Shown: one piece after another, positions 35,576-44,181 of the stretch
How positions within the stretch are numbered: position 1 is the first letter of the stretch
Layout: each line of letters starts with the position of its first letter
Source of the DNA: Allobosea sp. UNC402CLCol
GTDB taxonomy: Bacteria; Pseudomonadota; Alphaproteobacteria; Rhizobiales; Beijerinckiaceae
Direction: 5' to 3'
Length of the DNA: 64,000 bases
Assembly: GCF_000745475.1 (NCBI RefSeq)
Contig: NZ_JQJJ01000016.1
Location: 62,001 to 126,000 of the forward strand
The notes under the pieces: generated by a model
Databases searched by the model: none
Seen by the model: only the letters and a program-made list of their open reading frames with translations
Told to the model about the DNA's origin: nothing
Position numbers and translations under genes: made by a program

Positions 35576-36316
35576 CTACTTGTCGCCCGTCTTCCATTCC
35601 GGCCGGCCCGCGATCGACAGCGGCGGCAGGGGGAAGGGCTGGTTATGGGCCGTGATGTAATCGCGATAATCGTAGCGGGCGCCGGGGAAGCCGATGAACT
35701 TCCAGCCGGCCATGTCCTTGTTGCCGCCATAGATCGGGTCGGCGAAGAAGCCTTCCATCGTGTTCTGCAGCACGAGGTTGAAGAAGCCCGCGGCGGGCTT
35801 GTAGTCGACCTTGCCGGTCTCGAAATCCTTCAGCACCTGGTCCTGCTCGGCGGCGCCGAGATCGAAGAATGCTTTGCCGCCGAAATTCGCCCTTGTGTGC
35901 TTGTTGAGTGCGTCGAGCCCTTCCCGATAGCGCCGGGTCGGCGCCGCGCTGCCCTGATAGCCCTGCGTCGGCAGCCCGGCGGCAAAGGGGCCTTGCGTGT
36001 AGAGTCGTTCCGAGGAGCCGTAGCTGCCGGCGAGCTGCCGGTCGATGAAGCCTGCGCAGCCGGCCTCCCTGCCGCCGATGCTGAGCTCGTCGGCCGGGAT
36101 CAATCGGTCGACGATCGCCTCGACGGTGCGGGCTTCCTCCGGGGAGAAGACGTACCAGCGCCCGCCGGGCAGCGTCGTGGGAGGCAGGGCCGCGAAGGGC
36201 TTCCACGGCAGCGAACCGGAATGCTCCGCGGCGCGCGCCCCGGGAGCCGAGGCGATCAGCAGCAACATACCGGTGGAGGAAAGAAACTGGCGCCGACTGG
36301 GAGAGAGGGACGGCAT
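35576..36316 (-). CDS. Gluconate 2-dehydrogenase subunit 3-like protein, Tat-exported
   Basis: The 246-residue protein has a twin-arginine signal (SPSRRQFLSSTGMLLL, Arg8-Arg9) and then a gluconate_2-dh3 domain (FSPEEARTVEAIVDRLIPAD, about residues 56-75). In this enzyme class the small subunit carries the Tat signal and hitch-hikes the folded flavin subunit to the periplasm. ATG 36316 is chosen because the twin-arginine motif starts eight residues later, as usual. It is the first gene of the dehydrogenase operon, 15 bp before the GMC gene. Confidence 0.86.
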   Translation of the reverse strand: MPSLSPSRRQFLSSTGMLLLIASAPGARAAEHSGSLPWKPFAALPPTTLPGGRWYVFSPEEARTVEAIVDRLIPADELSIGGREAGCAGFIDRQLAGSYGSSERLYTQGPFAAGLPTQGYQGSAAPTRRYREGLDALNKHTRANFGGKAFFDLGAAEQDQVLKDFETGKVDYKPAAGFFNLVLQNTMEGFFADPIYGGNKDMAGWKFIGFPGARYDYRDYITAHNQPFPLPPLSIAGRPEWKTGDK

Positions 36317-36465
36317 AGACGGGCCTCGCTGGGCTGGTCTTCTGCGGCGAAGCGCCGCGGACCACATCGCCGAAACTTCACTTTGGAACGATGACAATCA
36401 ACCGCGCATCGAGCGCGGCCGTCATGCGTCGAGGGCATGCAAACGGACATCTTTTTGAAACCACT

Positions 36466-36497
36466 TCACCCGAAAGCATGATGATCGCATCGGGTGA
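36466..36497. repeat. Inverted repeat TCACCCGA-N16-TCGGGTGA upstream of the ClC gene
   Basis: An 8-bp perfect dyad lies in the 177-bp gap between the dehydrogenase operon (minus) and the ClC-type gene (plus). It overlaps the most upstream possible GTG start of the latter, which argues that this start may be wrong. It could be an operator or a dispersed extragenic palindrome. Confidence 0.45.
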
Positions 36498-38371
36498 CTC
36501 CCCGGCCCTTGTTATCGCCACGGCAATATGCGACCGCCGGCCAACGCAAACCCGCCTCACGGGCCGCTGCCTTGATCACCGTCAAAGCCACCCCTCCCGA
36601 CACGTCGTCTCCCGATACGCCGCAGGGCCTGCGCGCGCTGATCCGGTCCAGCGAAATCGGGATCGTCGTCCTGGCGTCGGTGGTTGGCGTCCTGGCCGGC
36701 ATCGTCGTCGTCGCGATGTCGCTGGCGACGCAGTTCCTGCACGAGCTGATCTTCGGCATCGCCAGCGGCCAGCGGCTTTCGATCGCGAGCGGCATTCCGC
36801 CCTGGCGGGCCATTGCCGGGCCGGTGGCCGGTGGCCTCGTCGTCGGTTTCGCCTCCTGGTTCTTCTTCCGCCGCCGCAGCCAGCCGGTCGACCCGATCGA
36901 GGCCAACGCGCTGCATGGCGGGCGCATGTCGATGCGCGACAGCATCATCGTCGCGCTCCAGACCATCGGCTCGAGCGGTTCCGGCGCCTCGGTCGGGCTT
37001 GAAGCCGGCTACACGCAGGCCGCCAGCGGGCTCGCCTCCCATATCGGACGCCGGTTGCGCCTGCGCCGGGCGGATATGCGGCTCATCGTCGGCTGCGCTG
37101 CCGGCGGTGCGATCGGCGCCGCCTTCGACGCGCCGCTGACCGGCGCCTTCTACGCCTTCGAGCTCATCCTCGGCAGCTATTCGATCGCGGTCTTCGTGCC
37201 GGTCATGGCCGCGACCTTCATGGCGACCGTCACGCATGATCTGCTCTCGCCGGCCCTGCTCTCGGTCGAGGTGCCGGCGATCGGCTCGATCACCATCTCG
37301 GACCTGCCGCTGGTCGTCCTGCTCGGCTCGGCCTGCGGCCTCGTCGGCATCGTCGTGATGCGCGCCGCCGCCTTCGTCGAGGCGGCCTTCCGCCGCTCGC
37401 GCATCCCGACCTATCTGCGCCCGGCCTTCGGCGGGCTCGTCGTCGGCGCGCTCGCCATCTGGATTCCCTCGGTCTTCTCGGCCGGTCACGGCGCCATCAA
37501 CCTCTATCTCGGCATGGATGCGAGCCTCGGCCTGCTGGCGCTGGTGCTGGTCGCCAAGGCGCTGGCCTCCTCGGTCTCGATCGGCTCCGGCTTCCGCGGC
37601 GGCCTGTTCTTCGCCTCGCTGCTGCTCGGGGTCCTGACCGGCCGGCTCTTCATCGGCCTGCTCACCCCGTTCTTCCCCAATCTCGTCGGCCACGAGACCT
37701 TGTTCGCGCTGGTGGGGATGAGCTCGCTTGCCGTCTCGATCGTCGGCGGGCCGATGACGATGGCGCTCCTGGCGCTGGAGATGACGGGCAATCTCAAGCT
37801 CACCTTGGCGGTGATGGGCGCGGCTGGCGCCGCCTCGCTGGTGACACGCCGGCTCTTCGGCTACTCCTTCGCCACCTGGCGCTTCCATCTGCGCGGTGAG
37901 AGCATCCGCGGCGCCTATGATGTCGGCTGGATCCGCGATCTCACCGCCGGCAGCATGATGCGTCTCGAAGTGCCGAAGATCGAGGCGGACGCGCCGATCG
38001 CCGAGGCCCGGCTGAAATATCCGCCCGGCTCGATCAATTATCTCGTCGCCGTCGGCCAGAACGACGCCTATGCCGGCATGATCCCGCCGGGCGCGCTCTA
38101 CGAGCCCGACCCCGCGCTCGACGAGCAGGCCGCGGCCGAGCCGGCGCCGCGCACCGTGCGCCATCTCCTGCGCAACGGCGACAAGATGCTCCTCGCCAAC
38201 ATGTCGGTGCGCGACACGCTGAAGCTGTTCGACGAGGCGGAGAGCGAGGCGCTGCCGGTCGTCGCCGATCGCGAGAGCCGGCGCCTCGTCGGCATCCTCA
38301 GCGAGGCGCATGCGATCAAGCGCTACAGCGAAGAGGTCAGTCGCCGCAACCGCGAGCTGACGGGCGAGTAG
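36494..38371 (+). CDS. ClC-family chloride channel/transporter with C-terminal CBS-like region
   Basis: The protein (625 residues from this GTG) has about ten to twelve membrane helices of the voltage-gated ClC fold (residues about 55-455), then a cytoplasmic region with CBS-like character (VRDTLKLFDEAESEALPVVADRESRRLVGILSE). The canonical filter motif GREGP is replaced by GLEAG (gating-type Glu170), and the third motif reads GSGFRGGLFFAS rather than the GxFxP form, so ion selectivity may differ. The start is unsure: GTG 36494 sits in a palindrome and TTG at 36509 or 36572 are alternatives; none has a clear ribosome-binding site. Confidence 0.82.
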   Translation: MTPRPLLSPRQYATAGQRKPASRAAALITVKATPPDTSSPDTPQGLRALIRSSEIGIVVLASVVGVLAGIVVVAMSLATQFLHELIFGIASGQRLSIASGIPPWRAIAGPVAGGLVVGFASWFFFRRRSQPVDPIEANALHGGRMSMRDSIIVALQTIGSSGSGASVGLEAGYTQAASGLASHIGRRLRLRRADMRLIVGCAAGGAIGAAFDAPLTGAFYAFELILGSYSIAVFVPVMAATFMATVTHDLLSPALLSVEVPAIGSITISDLPLVVLLGSACGLVGIVVMRAAAFVEAAFRRSRIPTYLRPAFGGLVVGALAIWIPSVFSAGHGAINLYLGMDASLGLLALVLVAKALASSVSIGSGFRGGLFFASLLLGVLTGRLFIGLLTPFFPNLVGHETLFALVGMSSLAVSIVGGPMTMALLALEMTGNLKLTLAVMGAAGAASLVTRRLFGYSFATWRFHLRGESIRGAYDVGWIRDLTAGSMMRLEVPKIEADAPIAEARLKYPPGSINYLVAVGQNDAYAGMIPPGALYEPDPALDEQAAAEPAPRTVRHLLRNGDKMLLANMSVRDTLKLFDEAESEALPVVADRESRRLVGILSEAHAIKRYSEEVSRRNRELTGE

Positions 38372-38413
38372 CCTGCCTTCCCTTTTCCGCCGATGATCTG
38401 AGAAGCCGTCGAC

Positions 38414-38929
38414 TCAGGCCGAGCGCAGGCTCACCTGCGCGACCACCCGCCATTCCGCGATCGGGACATCCTGCCCCGAGGTGACGACGCCGATCCGGTC
38501 GAAGCGGATGCTGCGGCCGGCGAGACGGTCATTCACCTCCCGGATCGCCGCTGCCTTCGCCGCCGGTTCGACCGGGCCGTAGAGCAGCGAGACATGCGGT
38601 ATGAAGCTGTCGAGGCCGTCTGGATCGAGCGCGCGCTTGAGCTTCGCCAGCGGCGACGAGACCGCGAAACGCGCGTAGAATGAGCGGAAGAAGGCGTCGC
38701 TTCCCTCGACGACGGCGACCGGTTCCGCAAAGGCTTCGACCGTCGCCGCGGCCTCCGCCACCGCGCGTTCCAGGGCGGCAGGGGGCGTCGGCGTGTCGCC
38801 GCGCAGCGTCAGATGCGGGGCGAAGATGGGCGTGCCGAAACGGCCCGATAATTCGCCGACGAGAGCCGCCATCATCGCCTCGTCATCGGCGGCCGGCAGA
38901 AGCCAGAGGGAATGAATTCCGGTTGTCAT
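38414..38929 (-). CDS. 2H phosphoesterase (2'-5' RNA ligase / cyclic phosphodiesterase-like)
   Basis: The 171-residue protein carries the two HxT/S motifs of the 2H phosphoesterase superfamily: His39-Thr41 (APHLTL) and His112-Ser114 (IPHVSLLYG). Such enzymes open cyclic nucleotide or ADP-ribose phosphodiesters; the substrate here is unknown. The length resembles plant-type cyclic phosphodiesterase more than ThpR. ATG 38929 is chosen; a second ATG 24 bp upstream (38953) is possible. It is divergent from the ABC transporter operon. Confidence 0.72.
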   Translation of the reverse strand: MTTGIHSLWLLPAADDEAMMAALVGELSGRFGTPIFAPHLTLRGDTPTPPAALERAVAEAAATVEAFAEPVAVVEGSDAFFRSFYARFAVSSPLAKLKRALDPDGLDSFIPHVSLLYGPVEPAAKAAAIREVNDRLAGRSIRFDRIGVVTSGQDVPIAEWRVVAQVSLRSA

Positions 38930-39052
38930 CCAAGTTTCACAAAGCTCTTGCATAGACTGCGCCCCGTACGTAACATTTATTTCAAAAGGATCGGCAATGG
39001 AAGAAATATTCCAGTTCGCCGGCGGCCGGGGAAGGGCCAGGGAGTAGCTGTC

Positions 39053-40168
39053 TTGCAGGTGGAAACGCAGCCCAAAACCGGCAGCGGCGCGGCGATCAGC
39101 GTGCGCGGTCTCGAGGTCGCCTATAGCGGCACGCGGGTGCTGCACGGCATCGATCTCGACTTCGCGCCCGGCAGCTTCACGGCGCTGCTCGGCTCCTCCG
39201 GCTGCGGCAAGACCACGCTGTTGCGCTCCCTTTCCGGCTTCGTTCCGGTCGAGGCCGGCTCCATCGTCGTCGGCGGCAAGGATATCGCCGGCCTGCCGCC
39301 TGAGAAGCGCGGCATGGCGATGGTCTTCCAGTCCTATGCGCTCTGGCCGCATATGACCGTGCTGCAGAACATCGGCTATGGCCTCAAGCTGCGCGGCAAG
39401 TCGAAGGCGGAGATCGCCGCCCGGGTCGCCGAGGTGCTGAGTTTCCTCGGCTTGTCCGGCTACGAGGAGCGCAAGGTCACGGCGCTGTCGGGCGGCCAGC
39501 GCCAGCGCGTTGCGCTCGGCCGTGCGCTTGCCATCGACCCCGGCATCCTGCTGCTCGACGAGCCGCTTTCCAATCTCGACGCCAAGATCCGCATGACGAT
39601 GCGCCATGAGATCAGGGCCATCCAGCAGCGGCTCGGCCTCACCGCCGTCCATGTCACCCATGATCGCGAGGAGGCCATGACCATGGCCGACCGGCTGGTG
39701 ATCATGCAGGCGGGCCACATCGCGCAGGTCGGAACGCCGGAGGAGGTCTATGACCGCCCGGCCAGTGCCTTCGTCGCGAATTTCATGGGCGCCGAGAACG
39801 TATTGCCGCTGAGCGTCGAACGCGGCGAGGGGCAGGCTGCCATCGCCGCCGGCCAGGCCCGCGCGACGCTCGCGGGCGAAGCCGCCGCCGCTTTGCCGAA
39901 CGGCGAGGCGCTCGCCTATTTCCGCGACGATGTCGCGAGCCTCGACGCGCATGACGCGGTGGCTGCTGGCGGCGATCTCGTCGTTCCCGGCACCATCGCC
40001 GCGCGCGCCTATCCCGGTGGCATCTACCGCTACAAGGTGGAAGCCGCCGGCCGCCAGATCACGGTCGACGATGCCGGCCGTCACGAACTCGGAACGAAGG
40101 TCGGTCTGCGCATTCCGCTGCAGCGCCTTCACATCTTCCCGGCGACCGAGGCCGGGATTGCCGCCTGA
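39053..40168 (+). CDS. ABC transporter ATP-binding protein (PotA/FbpC-like)
   Basis: The 371-residue ATPase has Walker A GSSGCGKTT (Lys53), the signature LSGGQRQRVALGRAL, Walker B ILLLDEP, the H-loop VTHD, and a C-terminal TOBE-type domain (about residues 275-371). This architecture belongs to importers of polyamines, iron, phosphonates or sugars. I chose TTG 39053 because AGGGAG lies 8 bp upstream; GTG 39059 is the next option, and the open frame further upstream (to 38912) is not family-like. It is the first gene of a four-gene importer operon followed by a LysR regulator. Confidence 0.88.
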   Translation: MQVETQPKTGSGAAISVRGLEVAYSGTRVLHGIDLDFAPGSFTALLGSSGCGKTTLLRSLSGFVPVEAGSIVVGGKDIAGLPPEKRGMAMVFQSYALWPHMTVLQNIGYGLKLRGKSKAEIAARVAEVLSFLGLSGYEERKVTALSGGQRQRVALGRALAIDPGILLLDEPLSNLDAKIRMTMRHEIRAIQQRLGLTAVHVTHDREEAMTMADRLVIMQAGHIAQVGTPEEVYDRPASAFVANFMGAENVLPLSVERGEGQAAIAAGQARATLAGEAAAALPNGEALAYFRDDVASLDAHDAVAAGGDLVVPGTIAARAYPGGIYRYKVEAAGRQITVDDAGRHELGTKVGLRIPLQRLHIFPATEAGIAA

Positions 40169-40182
40169 CAGGAGTCAGACAC

Positions 40183-41313
40183 ATGCGCATTATCACGCTT
40201 GCCTGCTCACTCGCTGCGCTGATTGTGGCATCGCCGCTATCCGCGCAGACCCTCAACGTCGCCTCCGCGGGCGACCAGAACATGGTCGACTACGTCAAGG
40301 ACTATCTCGGACCGATGTTCGAGAAGAGCCATCCGGGCGTGAAGGTCGTCTCTGTCGGCACCGGCCCCGGCGATGCCGGCTCGCAGAAGATCTACGAGAA
40401 GCTCGACGCCCAGAAGGGTTCGGCCACGACCGATTTCGACGTCGTCGTGATCCACCAGAAGGCCGCCGGCCAGATGGTCAAGGAAGGCCTGCTCGCCAAG
40501 TACACGGCCAATGTCGACACCTCGAAGCTCGTCTCCAGCGAGACCGCCAAGAATTCGCTCGGCGCCGACGTTTCCGGCTATGTCATGCCGATGTTCCAGT
40601 CGCAGACGGCGCTCGCCTACAACGCCGACATGCTGAAGAACCCGCCCGCCAACTTCACCGAGCTGAAGGAGTGGGTGAAGAAGAACCCGAAGCAGTTCGG
40701 CTATAACGGCATCAAGGGCGGCATGTCCGGCGTCGCCTTCGTCGCCGGCTGGGTCTACGCCTTCGGCGGCGACGCCAACAAGCTGATCCAGGGCCCTTAT
40801 GACGCGGCCGAGAAAGCCAAGTGGGACGCCGCCTTCGGAGAGCTCAAGGAGTTCAACAAGAACGCCGTGATCACCCCCGGCAATGCCGGCACGCTCGACA
40901 TGCTCAACCGCGGCGAGATCGCGATGGGCCCGGTCTGGGTCGACATGTTCTATTCCTGGCAGGCCGACGGCAAGCTGCCGCCGAGCATGAAGCTGAAGCT
41001 CGCCTCGCCCGGCATGCCCGGCCAGCCGATGTATTATTCGGTCCCGGAGAAGTCGGCTCAGAAGAAGCTGGCCGAGGAGTTCATCGCGCTCGCCACCTCG
41101 CCGCAGGTCCAGGCCGACGGCATCGTCAAGAAGTTCAACTGGTATCCGGGCATCGACGCCAAGAACCTCGAAGGCAAGCTCGACAAGGCCGCCTGGGACA
41201 AGCTCTTCACCGACATCACCCCGGCCGACCTGTCCAAGAACGCCAAGCCCTTCCCGATCGCGCCCTACTTCAACGACATCCTCGAGGGCTACGAGAAGAA
41301 GGTCGCGAACTGA
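40183..41313 (+). CDS. ABC transporter periplasmic solute-binding protein
   Basis: The 376-residue protein has a Sec signal peptide (MRIITLACSLAALIVASPLSA, cleavage before QTLNV). The binding-protein fold is of the family 1/8 type (DFDVVVIHQKAAGQMVKEGL, GEIAMGPVWVDMFYSW, MYYSVPEKSAQKKLAEEFI). CAGGAG precedes ATG 40183. It captures the solute for the adjacent ATPase and permeases. The family is used for polyamines, iron, thiamine and phosphonates, and I cannot choose between these. A repeat element follows directly. Confidence 0.87.
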   Translation: MRIITLACSLAALIVASPLSAQTLNVASAGDQNMVDYVKDYLGPMFEKSHPGVKVVSVGTGPGDAGSQKIYEKLDAQKGSATTDFDVVVIHQKAAGQMVKEGLLAKYTANVDTSKLVSSETAKNSLGADVSGYVMPMFQSQTALAYNADMLKNPPANFTELKEWVKKNPKQFGYNGIKGGMSGVAFVAGWVYAFGGDANKLIQGPYDAAEKAKWDAAFGELKEFNKNAVITPGNAGTLDMLNRGEIAMGPVWVDMFYSWQADGKLPPSMKLKLASPGMPGQPMYYSVPEKSAQKKLAEEFIALATSPQVQADGIVKKFNWYPGIDAKNLEGKLDKAAWDKLFTDITPADLSKNAKPFPIAPYFNDILEGYEKKVAN

Positions 41314-41348
41314 TCTGCTTACGACGGGATGATGCGGGGAGACACCGC

Positions 41349-41449
41349 GTCATCCCGGGCTGAGCGAAGCGAACACCCGGGATCCATGCCGGAACGGTTC
41401 AGGCATGGATCCCGGATCGGCGCGGCTGACGCCGCTTGTCCGGGATGAC
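41349..41449. repeat. Intergenic palindromic repeat, copy B, inside an ABC operon
   Basis: This is a 101-bp relative of the element at 32441-32554. It has outer ends GTCATCCCGGG / CCGGGATGAC and the central inverted repeat CCCGGGATCCATGCC (41376-41390) / GGCATGGATCCCGG (41402-41415). It lies between the binding-protein gene and the first permease gene. The large hairpin may protect the upstream mRNA and raise binding-protein levels over permease, as REP elements do in other operons (inference). Confidence 0.82.
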
Positions 41450-41501
41450 CTCGCGGTTCCGGATGCCCACCACCCATTCGTCGCTGAGAGCGCCGCTCGC
41501 C

Positions 41502-42338
41502 ATGAGCCTTTCCCAACGCAATCTCGCCTTGCTGCTGATCGCGCCCGGCCTCGTGCTCGTGGCCGCGCTGTTCATCTATCCGCTCAGTTTCTCGCTGATC
41601 TCGGCCTTTACCGGGCCGGAGGGGGGCTTCTCGCTGCAGGCCTTCGGCAAGGCCTGGGAGCTCTATTCCGGCGACGTCGTCTTCACCGTCGTCATCGTGC
41701 TCGCCTCCTGCCTGTTCACCGCGATTGCCGCGATCGTCATCGCCGGCACGCTGACGCTCGGCGAGAATCCTTACATCGTCGGCACGCTGAAGGCGCTCTA
41801 TCGCTGGCCGCTCTTCATCCCCTTCATCGTGGCGGCGCAGTGCATGCGCACCTTCCTCGCCAAGAACGGGCTGATGAACAACAGCTTCGTCTCGCTCGGC
41901 CTGATGGAGCCGCTGCAGGCCGTGAGCTTCCTCGACTGGCGCGGTATCATCGCGACCTTCGTCTGGAAGCAGACGCCCTTCGTCGCGCTGCTGCTCGCCG
42001 GCGCGTTGGCCTCGATCGACCGCGCCACGCTCGAAGCCGGCCGCAATCTCGGCGCTTCGCGCCTGCGGGTGATGATCGAGCTCGCCTTGCCGCAGGTGAT
42101 GCCGACGCTGCTCGTCGCGCTCGTCCTCTCCTTCGTGACGATGCTCTCGGTGCTCTCGGTGCCGATGATGGTGGCGGGCTCGCAGCCGACCATGCTGACC
42201 GTCGACATGGCCTTCCGCATCAATGCCTATGGCGACTACGCCACGGCCAACGCACTCGGCGTCATCACCTATCTGATCTCGGCCGGGGCGGCGATCATCT
42301 ATCTCAAGCGCGGCATGGCGAAGGAGGGCACGCCATGA
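41502..42338 (+). CDS. ABC transporter permease 1
   Basis: The 278-residue protein has six membrane helices (first LALLLIAPGLVLVAALFIYPL) and the permease EAA-type loop (DRATLEAGRNLGASRLRVMIELALPQVMP, about residues 175-203). It forms half of the membrane channel. ATG 41502 (MSLSQRNLALLL) is preceded by GAGAGC; an in-frame ATG at 41463 and a TTG inside the repeat are less likely. The stop overlaps the next permease start. Confidence 0.86.
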   Translation: MSLSQRNLALLLIAPGLVLVAALFIYPLSFSLISAFTGPEGGFSLQAFGKAWELYSGDVVFTVVIVLASCLFTAIAAIVIAGTLTLGENPYIVGTLKALYRWPLFIPFIVAAQCMRTFLAKNGLMNNSFVSLGLMEPLQAVSFLDWRGIIATFVWKQTPFVALLLAGALASIDRATLEAGRNLGASRLRVMIELALPQVMPTLLVALVLSFVTMLSVLSVPMMVAGSQPTMLTVDMAFRINAYGDYATANALGVITYLISAGAAIIYLKRGMAKEGTP

Positions 42339-43150
42339 TGCGCCTTGCTTCCACGGCACGGGCGACGCTCGCCGCCTTCCTGCTCGCCGCCTTCGCCTTC
42401 GTGCTGATCGGCCCGCTCGCGAACCTCGCGCTCTGGTCCGTCGCCGAGCGCTGGTACACGCCCTACAAGCTGCCGGTCGTCTACGGCACGCGCTACTGGG
42501 AGCAGGTCTTCCGGCCGACCGGCGACGCCATGGCTTCGCTCGGCACCTCGGTCTGGATCGCGGTGCTGACGGTCATCGTCGCGCTCGCGCTGTCGATCCC
42601 GGCCGGCTACGCGCTGGCGCGATTGAAGCTGCCGGCGCGCGCCTTCTTCATGATCCTGTTCCTGCTGCCGCAGGCGTTTCCCTCGGTCGCGATCTACATC
42701 AACGTCGCCCGCATCTTCTACCAGCTCGGCATCAACGGCACGGTCTTCGCCGTCGTGCTGGTCCATGCCGCCCATGGTCTCGTCTATTCCGTCTGGATCG
42801 CGGCGGCCGCCTTCGGCGCCGTCGACCGGGATCTGGAACTGGCCGCCCGCAATATCGGCGCCTCGCCGCTCAAGGCCTTCTTCTCGGTGACGCTGCCGCT
42901 GGCCGCGCCCGGCATCATCGCCAGCGGCATCTTCGTCTTCCTGGAATCGCTCGACGAGTTCACCGGCACCTTCTTCGTCGGCGTGCCGCAGGTCACGACG
43001 CTGCCGCTGCTGCTCTACAACGCGGCGATGGGTGGCAATTATCAGGTCGCCTCGATCACCGCGCTGATCCTGCTGGTGCCCTCGGTGCTGTTCATGCTGT
43101 TCATCGAGCGCTTCCTGCGGGCCGATGTCCTCGCCAAGGTCGGTGCCTGA
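42335..43150 (+). CDS. ABC transporter permease 2
   Basis: The 271-residue protein is the second channel subunit. It has six membrane helices and the EAA loop DRDLELAARNIGASPLKAFFSVTLPLAAPGI (about residues 165-195). It begins MM at 42335, overlapping the previous stop by 4 bp, with GAAGGAGGG as ribosome-binding site. With the first permease and the ATPase it forms a complete type I importer for an unknown solute. Confidence 0.88.
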   Translation: MMRLASTARATLAAFLLAAFAFVLIGPLANLALWSVAERWYTPYKLPVVYGTRYWEQVFRPTGDAMASLGTSVWIAVLTVIVALALSIPAGYALARLKLPARAFFMILFLLPQAFPSVAIYINVARIFYQLGINGTVFAVVLVHAAHGLVYSVWIAAAAFGAVDRDLELAARNIGASPLKAFFSVTLPLAAPGIIASGIFVFLESLDEFTGTFFVGVPQVTTLPLLLYNAAMGGNYQVASITALILLVPSVLFMLFIERFLRADVLAKVGA

Positions 43151-43200
43151 ACGGCATCGGCCGATTGTCCGGCGTCTCCGGCGGGCGTAAGCGCTTGTCG

Positions 43201-44175
43201 ATGACGATCGGTCAGAGATTAGCCTTCGACCTGCGCCAGCTCGCGGTCTTCTGCGCCGTCGTCGAGACGGGCAGCATGACCAGGGGCGCCCGCCAGCTCG
43301 GCCTGACGCAATCGGCCGCCTCGCAGCTCGTCGCCGCGCTGGAGAAGGCGATGGGCGTTCCGCTGATCGACCGCGATATCCGCCCGCTCCGCGCTACCAT
43401 GGCCGGGCGACTGCTGGCCGAGCGCGGGCAGGAGTTGCTGCGGCAGGCGCATGAGCTCGACACCGCCCTGCGCCTCAATGCCCGCGACGCCATTCCGGCG
43501 CTCAGGATCGCGATGATCGATTCGCTCAGCACGACGCTGGGGCCGGATTTCATCCGTGAATTGCGCAAGAGCTTTCCGCGCTGCGCCTTGATCGCCAATC
43601 CGCGCGAGCTCAGCGAGCAGCAGTTCAACGCCCGCCAGATCGACATGATCGTCGGCGTCGACTTCCTGCAGGAGGTCGAGACGGCGATGGCGATTCCGCT
43701 GCTGGCGGAGCCTTTCGCGCTGGCCTTGCCGGCCGAGTGGGACATGGAGGTCGGCAAGCTTTCCGATCTGACCGGCCGCAGCATGATCCGCTACACGCTG
43801 CGCACCAGCACGGGCCGGCAGGTCGAGCAGGCGCTGAGCCGGCTGCGGCTCGATTTTCCGCGCGAGGTCGAGAGCGATACGGCCGAGACGGTGCTGACCA
43901 TGGTTTCGGCCGGGCTCGGCTGGGCCATCACCACGCCGCTGATGGCGCTGCAGGCCCGTTCGCGCCTGGCCGGCGTGCGGCTGCTGCCGGTGCCGGGGCT
44001 GAGCCTGCGGCGGCGGGTCGATCTCTACGCCCGCAAGGGCGAGCTCGGCGCGATTCCCCAGGAGATCGCCGCCATCCTGCACACGCTCATCCAGGACAAG
44101 CTCGTGCCGGAATTGCGGGAGGTCGCGCCCTGGATCGGCGACGGCTTGCGGGTTTTCCCCCAGCCTCGCGGCTGA
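43201..44175 (+). CDS. LysR-family transcriptional regulator
   Basis: The 324-residue regulator has an N-terminal winged helix-turn-helix (FDLRQLAVFCAVVETGSMTR, then GLTQSAASQLVAALEKAMG, residues about 9-65) and a LysR effector domain after it. ATG 43201 is preceded by a short gap of 50 bp after the second permease. It may control the importer upstream, or the convergent M20 deacylase whose end is only 6 bp away; neither is proven. The C-terminal TLRTSTGRQVE segment fits effector contact regions. Confidence 0.88.
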   Translation: MTIGQRLAFDLRQLAVFCAVVETGSMTRGARQLGLTQSAASQLVAALEKAMGVPLIDRDIRPLRATMAGRLLAERGQELLRQAHELDTALRLNARDAIPALRIAMIDSLSTTLGPDFIRELRKSFPRCALIANPRELSEQQFNARQIDMIVGVDFLQEVETAMAIPLLAEPFALALPAEWDMEVGKLSDLTGRSMIRYTLRTSTGRQVEQALSRLRLDFPREVESDTAETVLTMVSAGLGWAITTPLMALQARSRLAGVRLLPVPGLSLRRRVDLYARKGELGAIPQEIAAILHTLIQDKLVPELREVAPWIGDGLRVFPQPRG

Positions 44176-44181
44176 TGCGCT

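Noticed and set aside
33833..36394. 853-residue plus-strand open frame over the dehydrogenase operon
   Set aside because: Shadow composition; the minus strand has three coupled genes with clear signatures.
41405..42334. A fused permease open frame starting in the repeat
   Set aside because: The part before 42335 is a shadow of the first permease in another frame; the real second permease starts at 42335 with a good ribosome-binding site.
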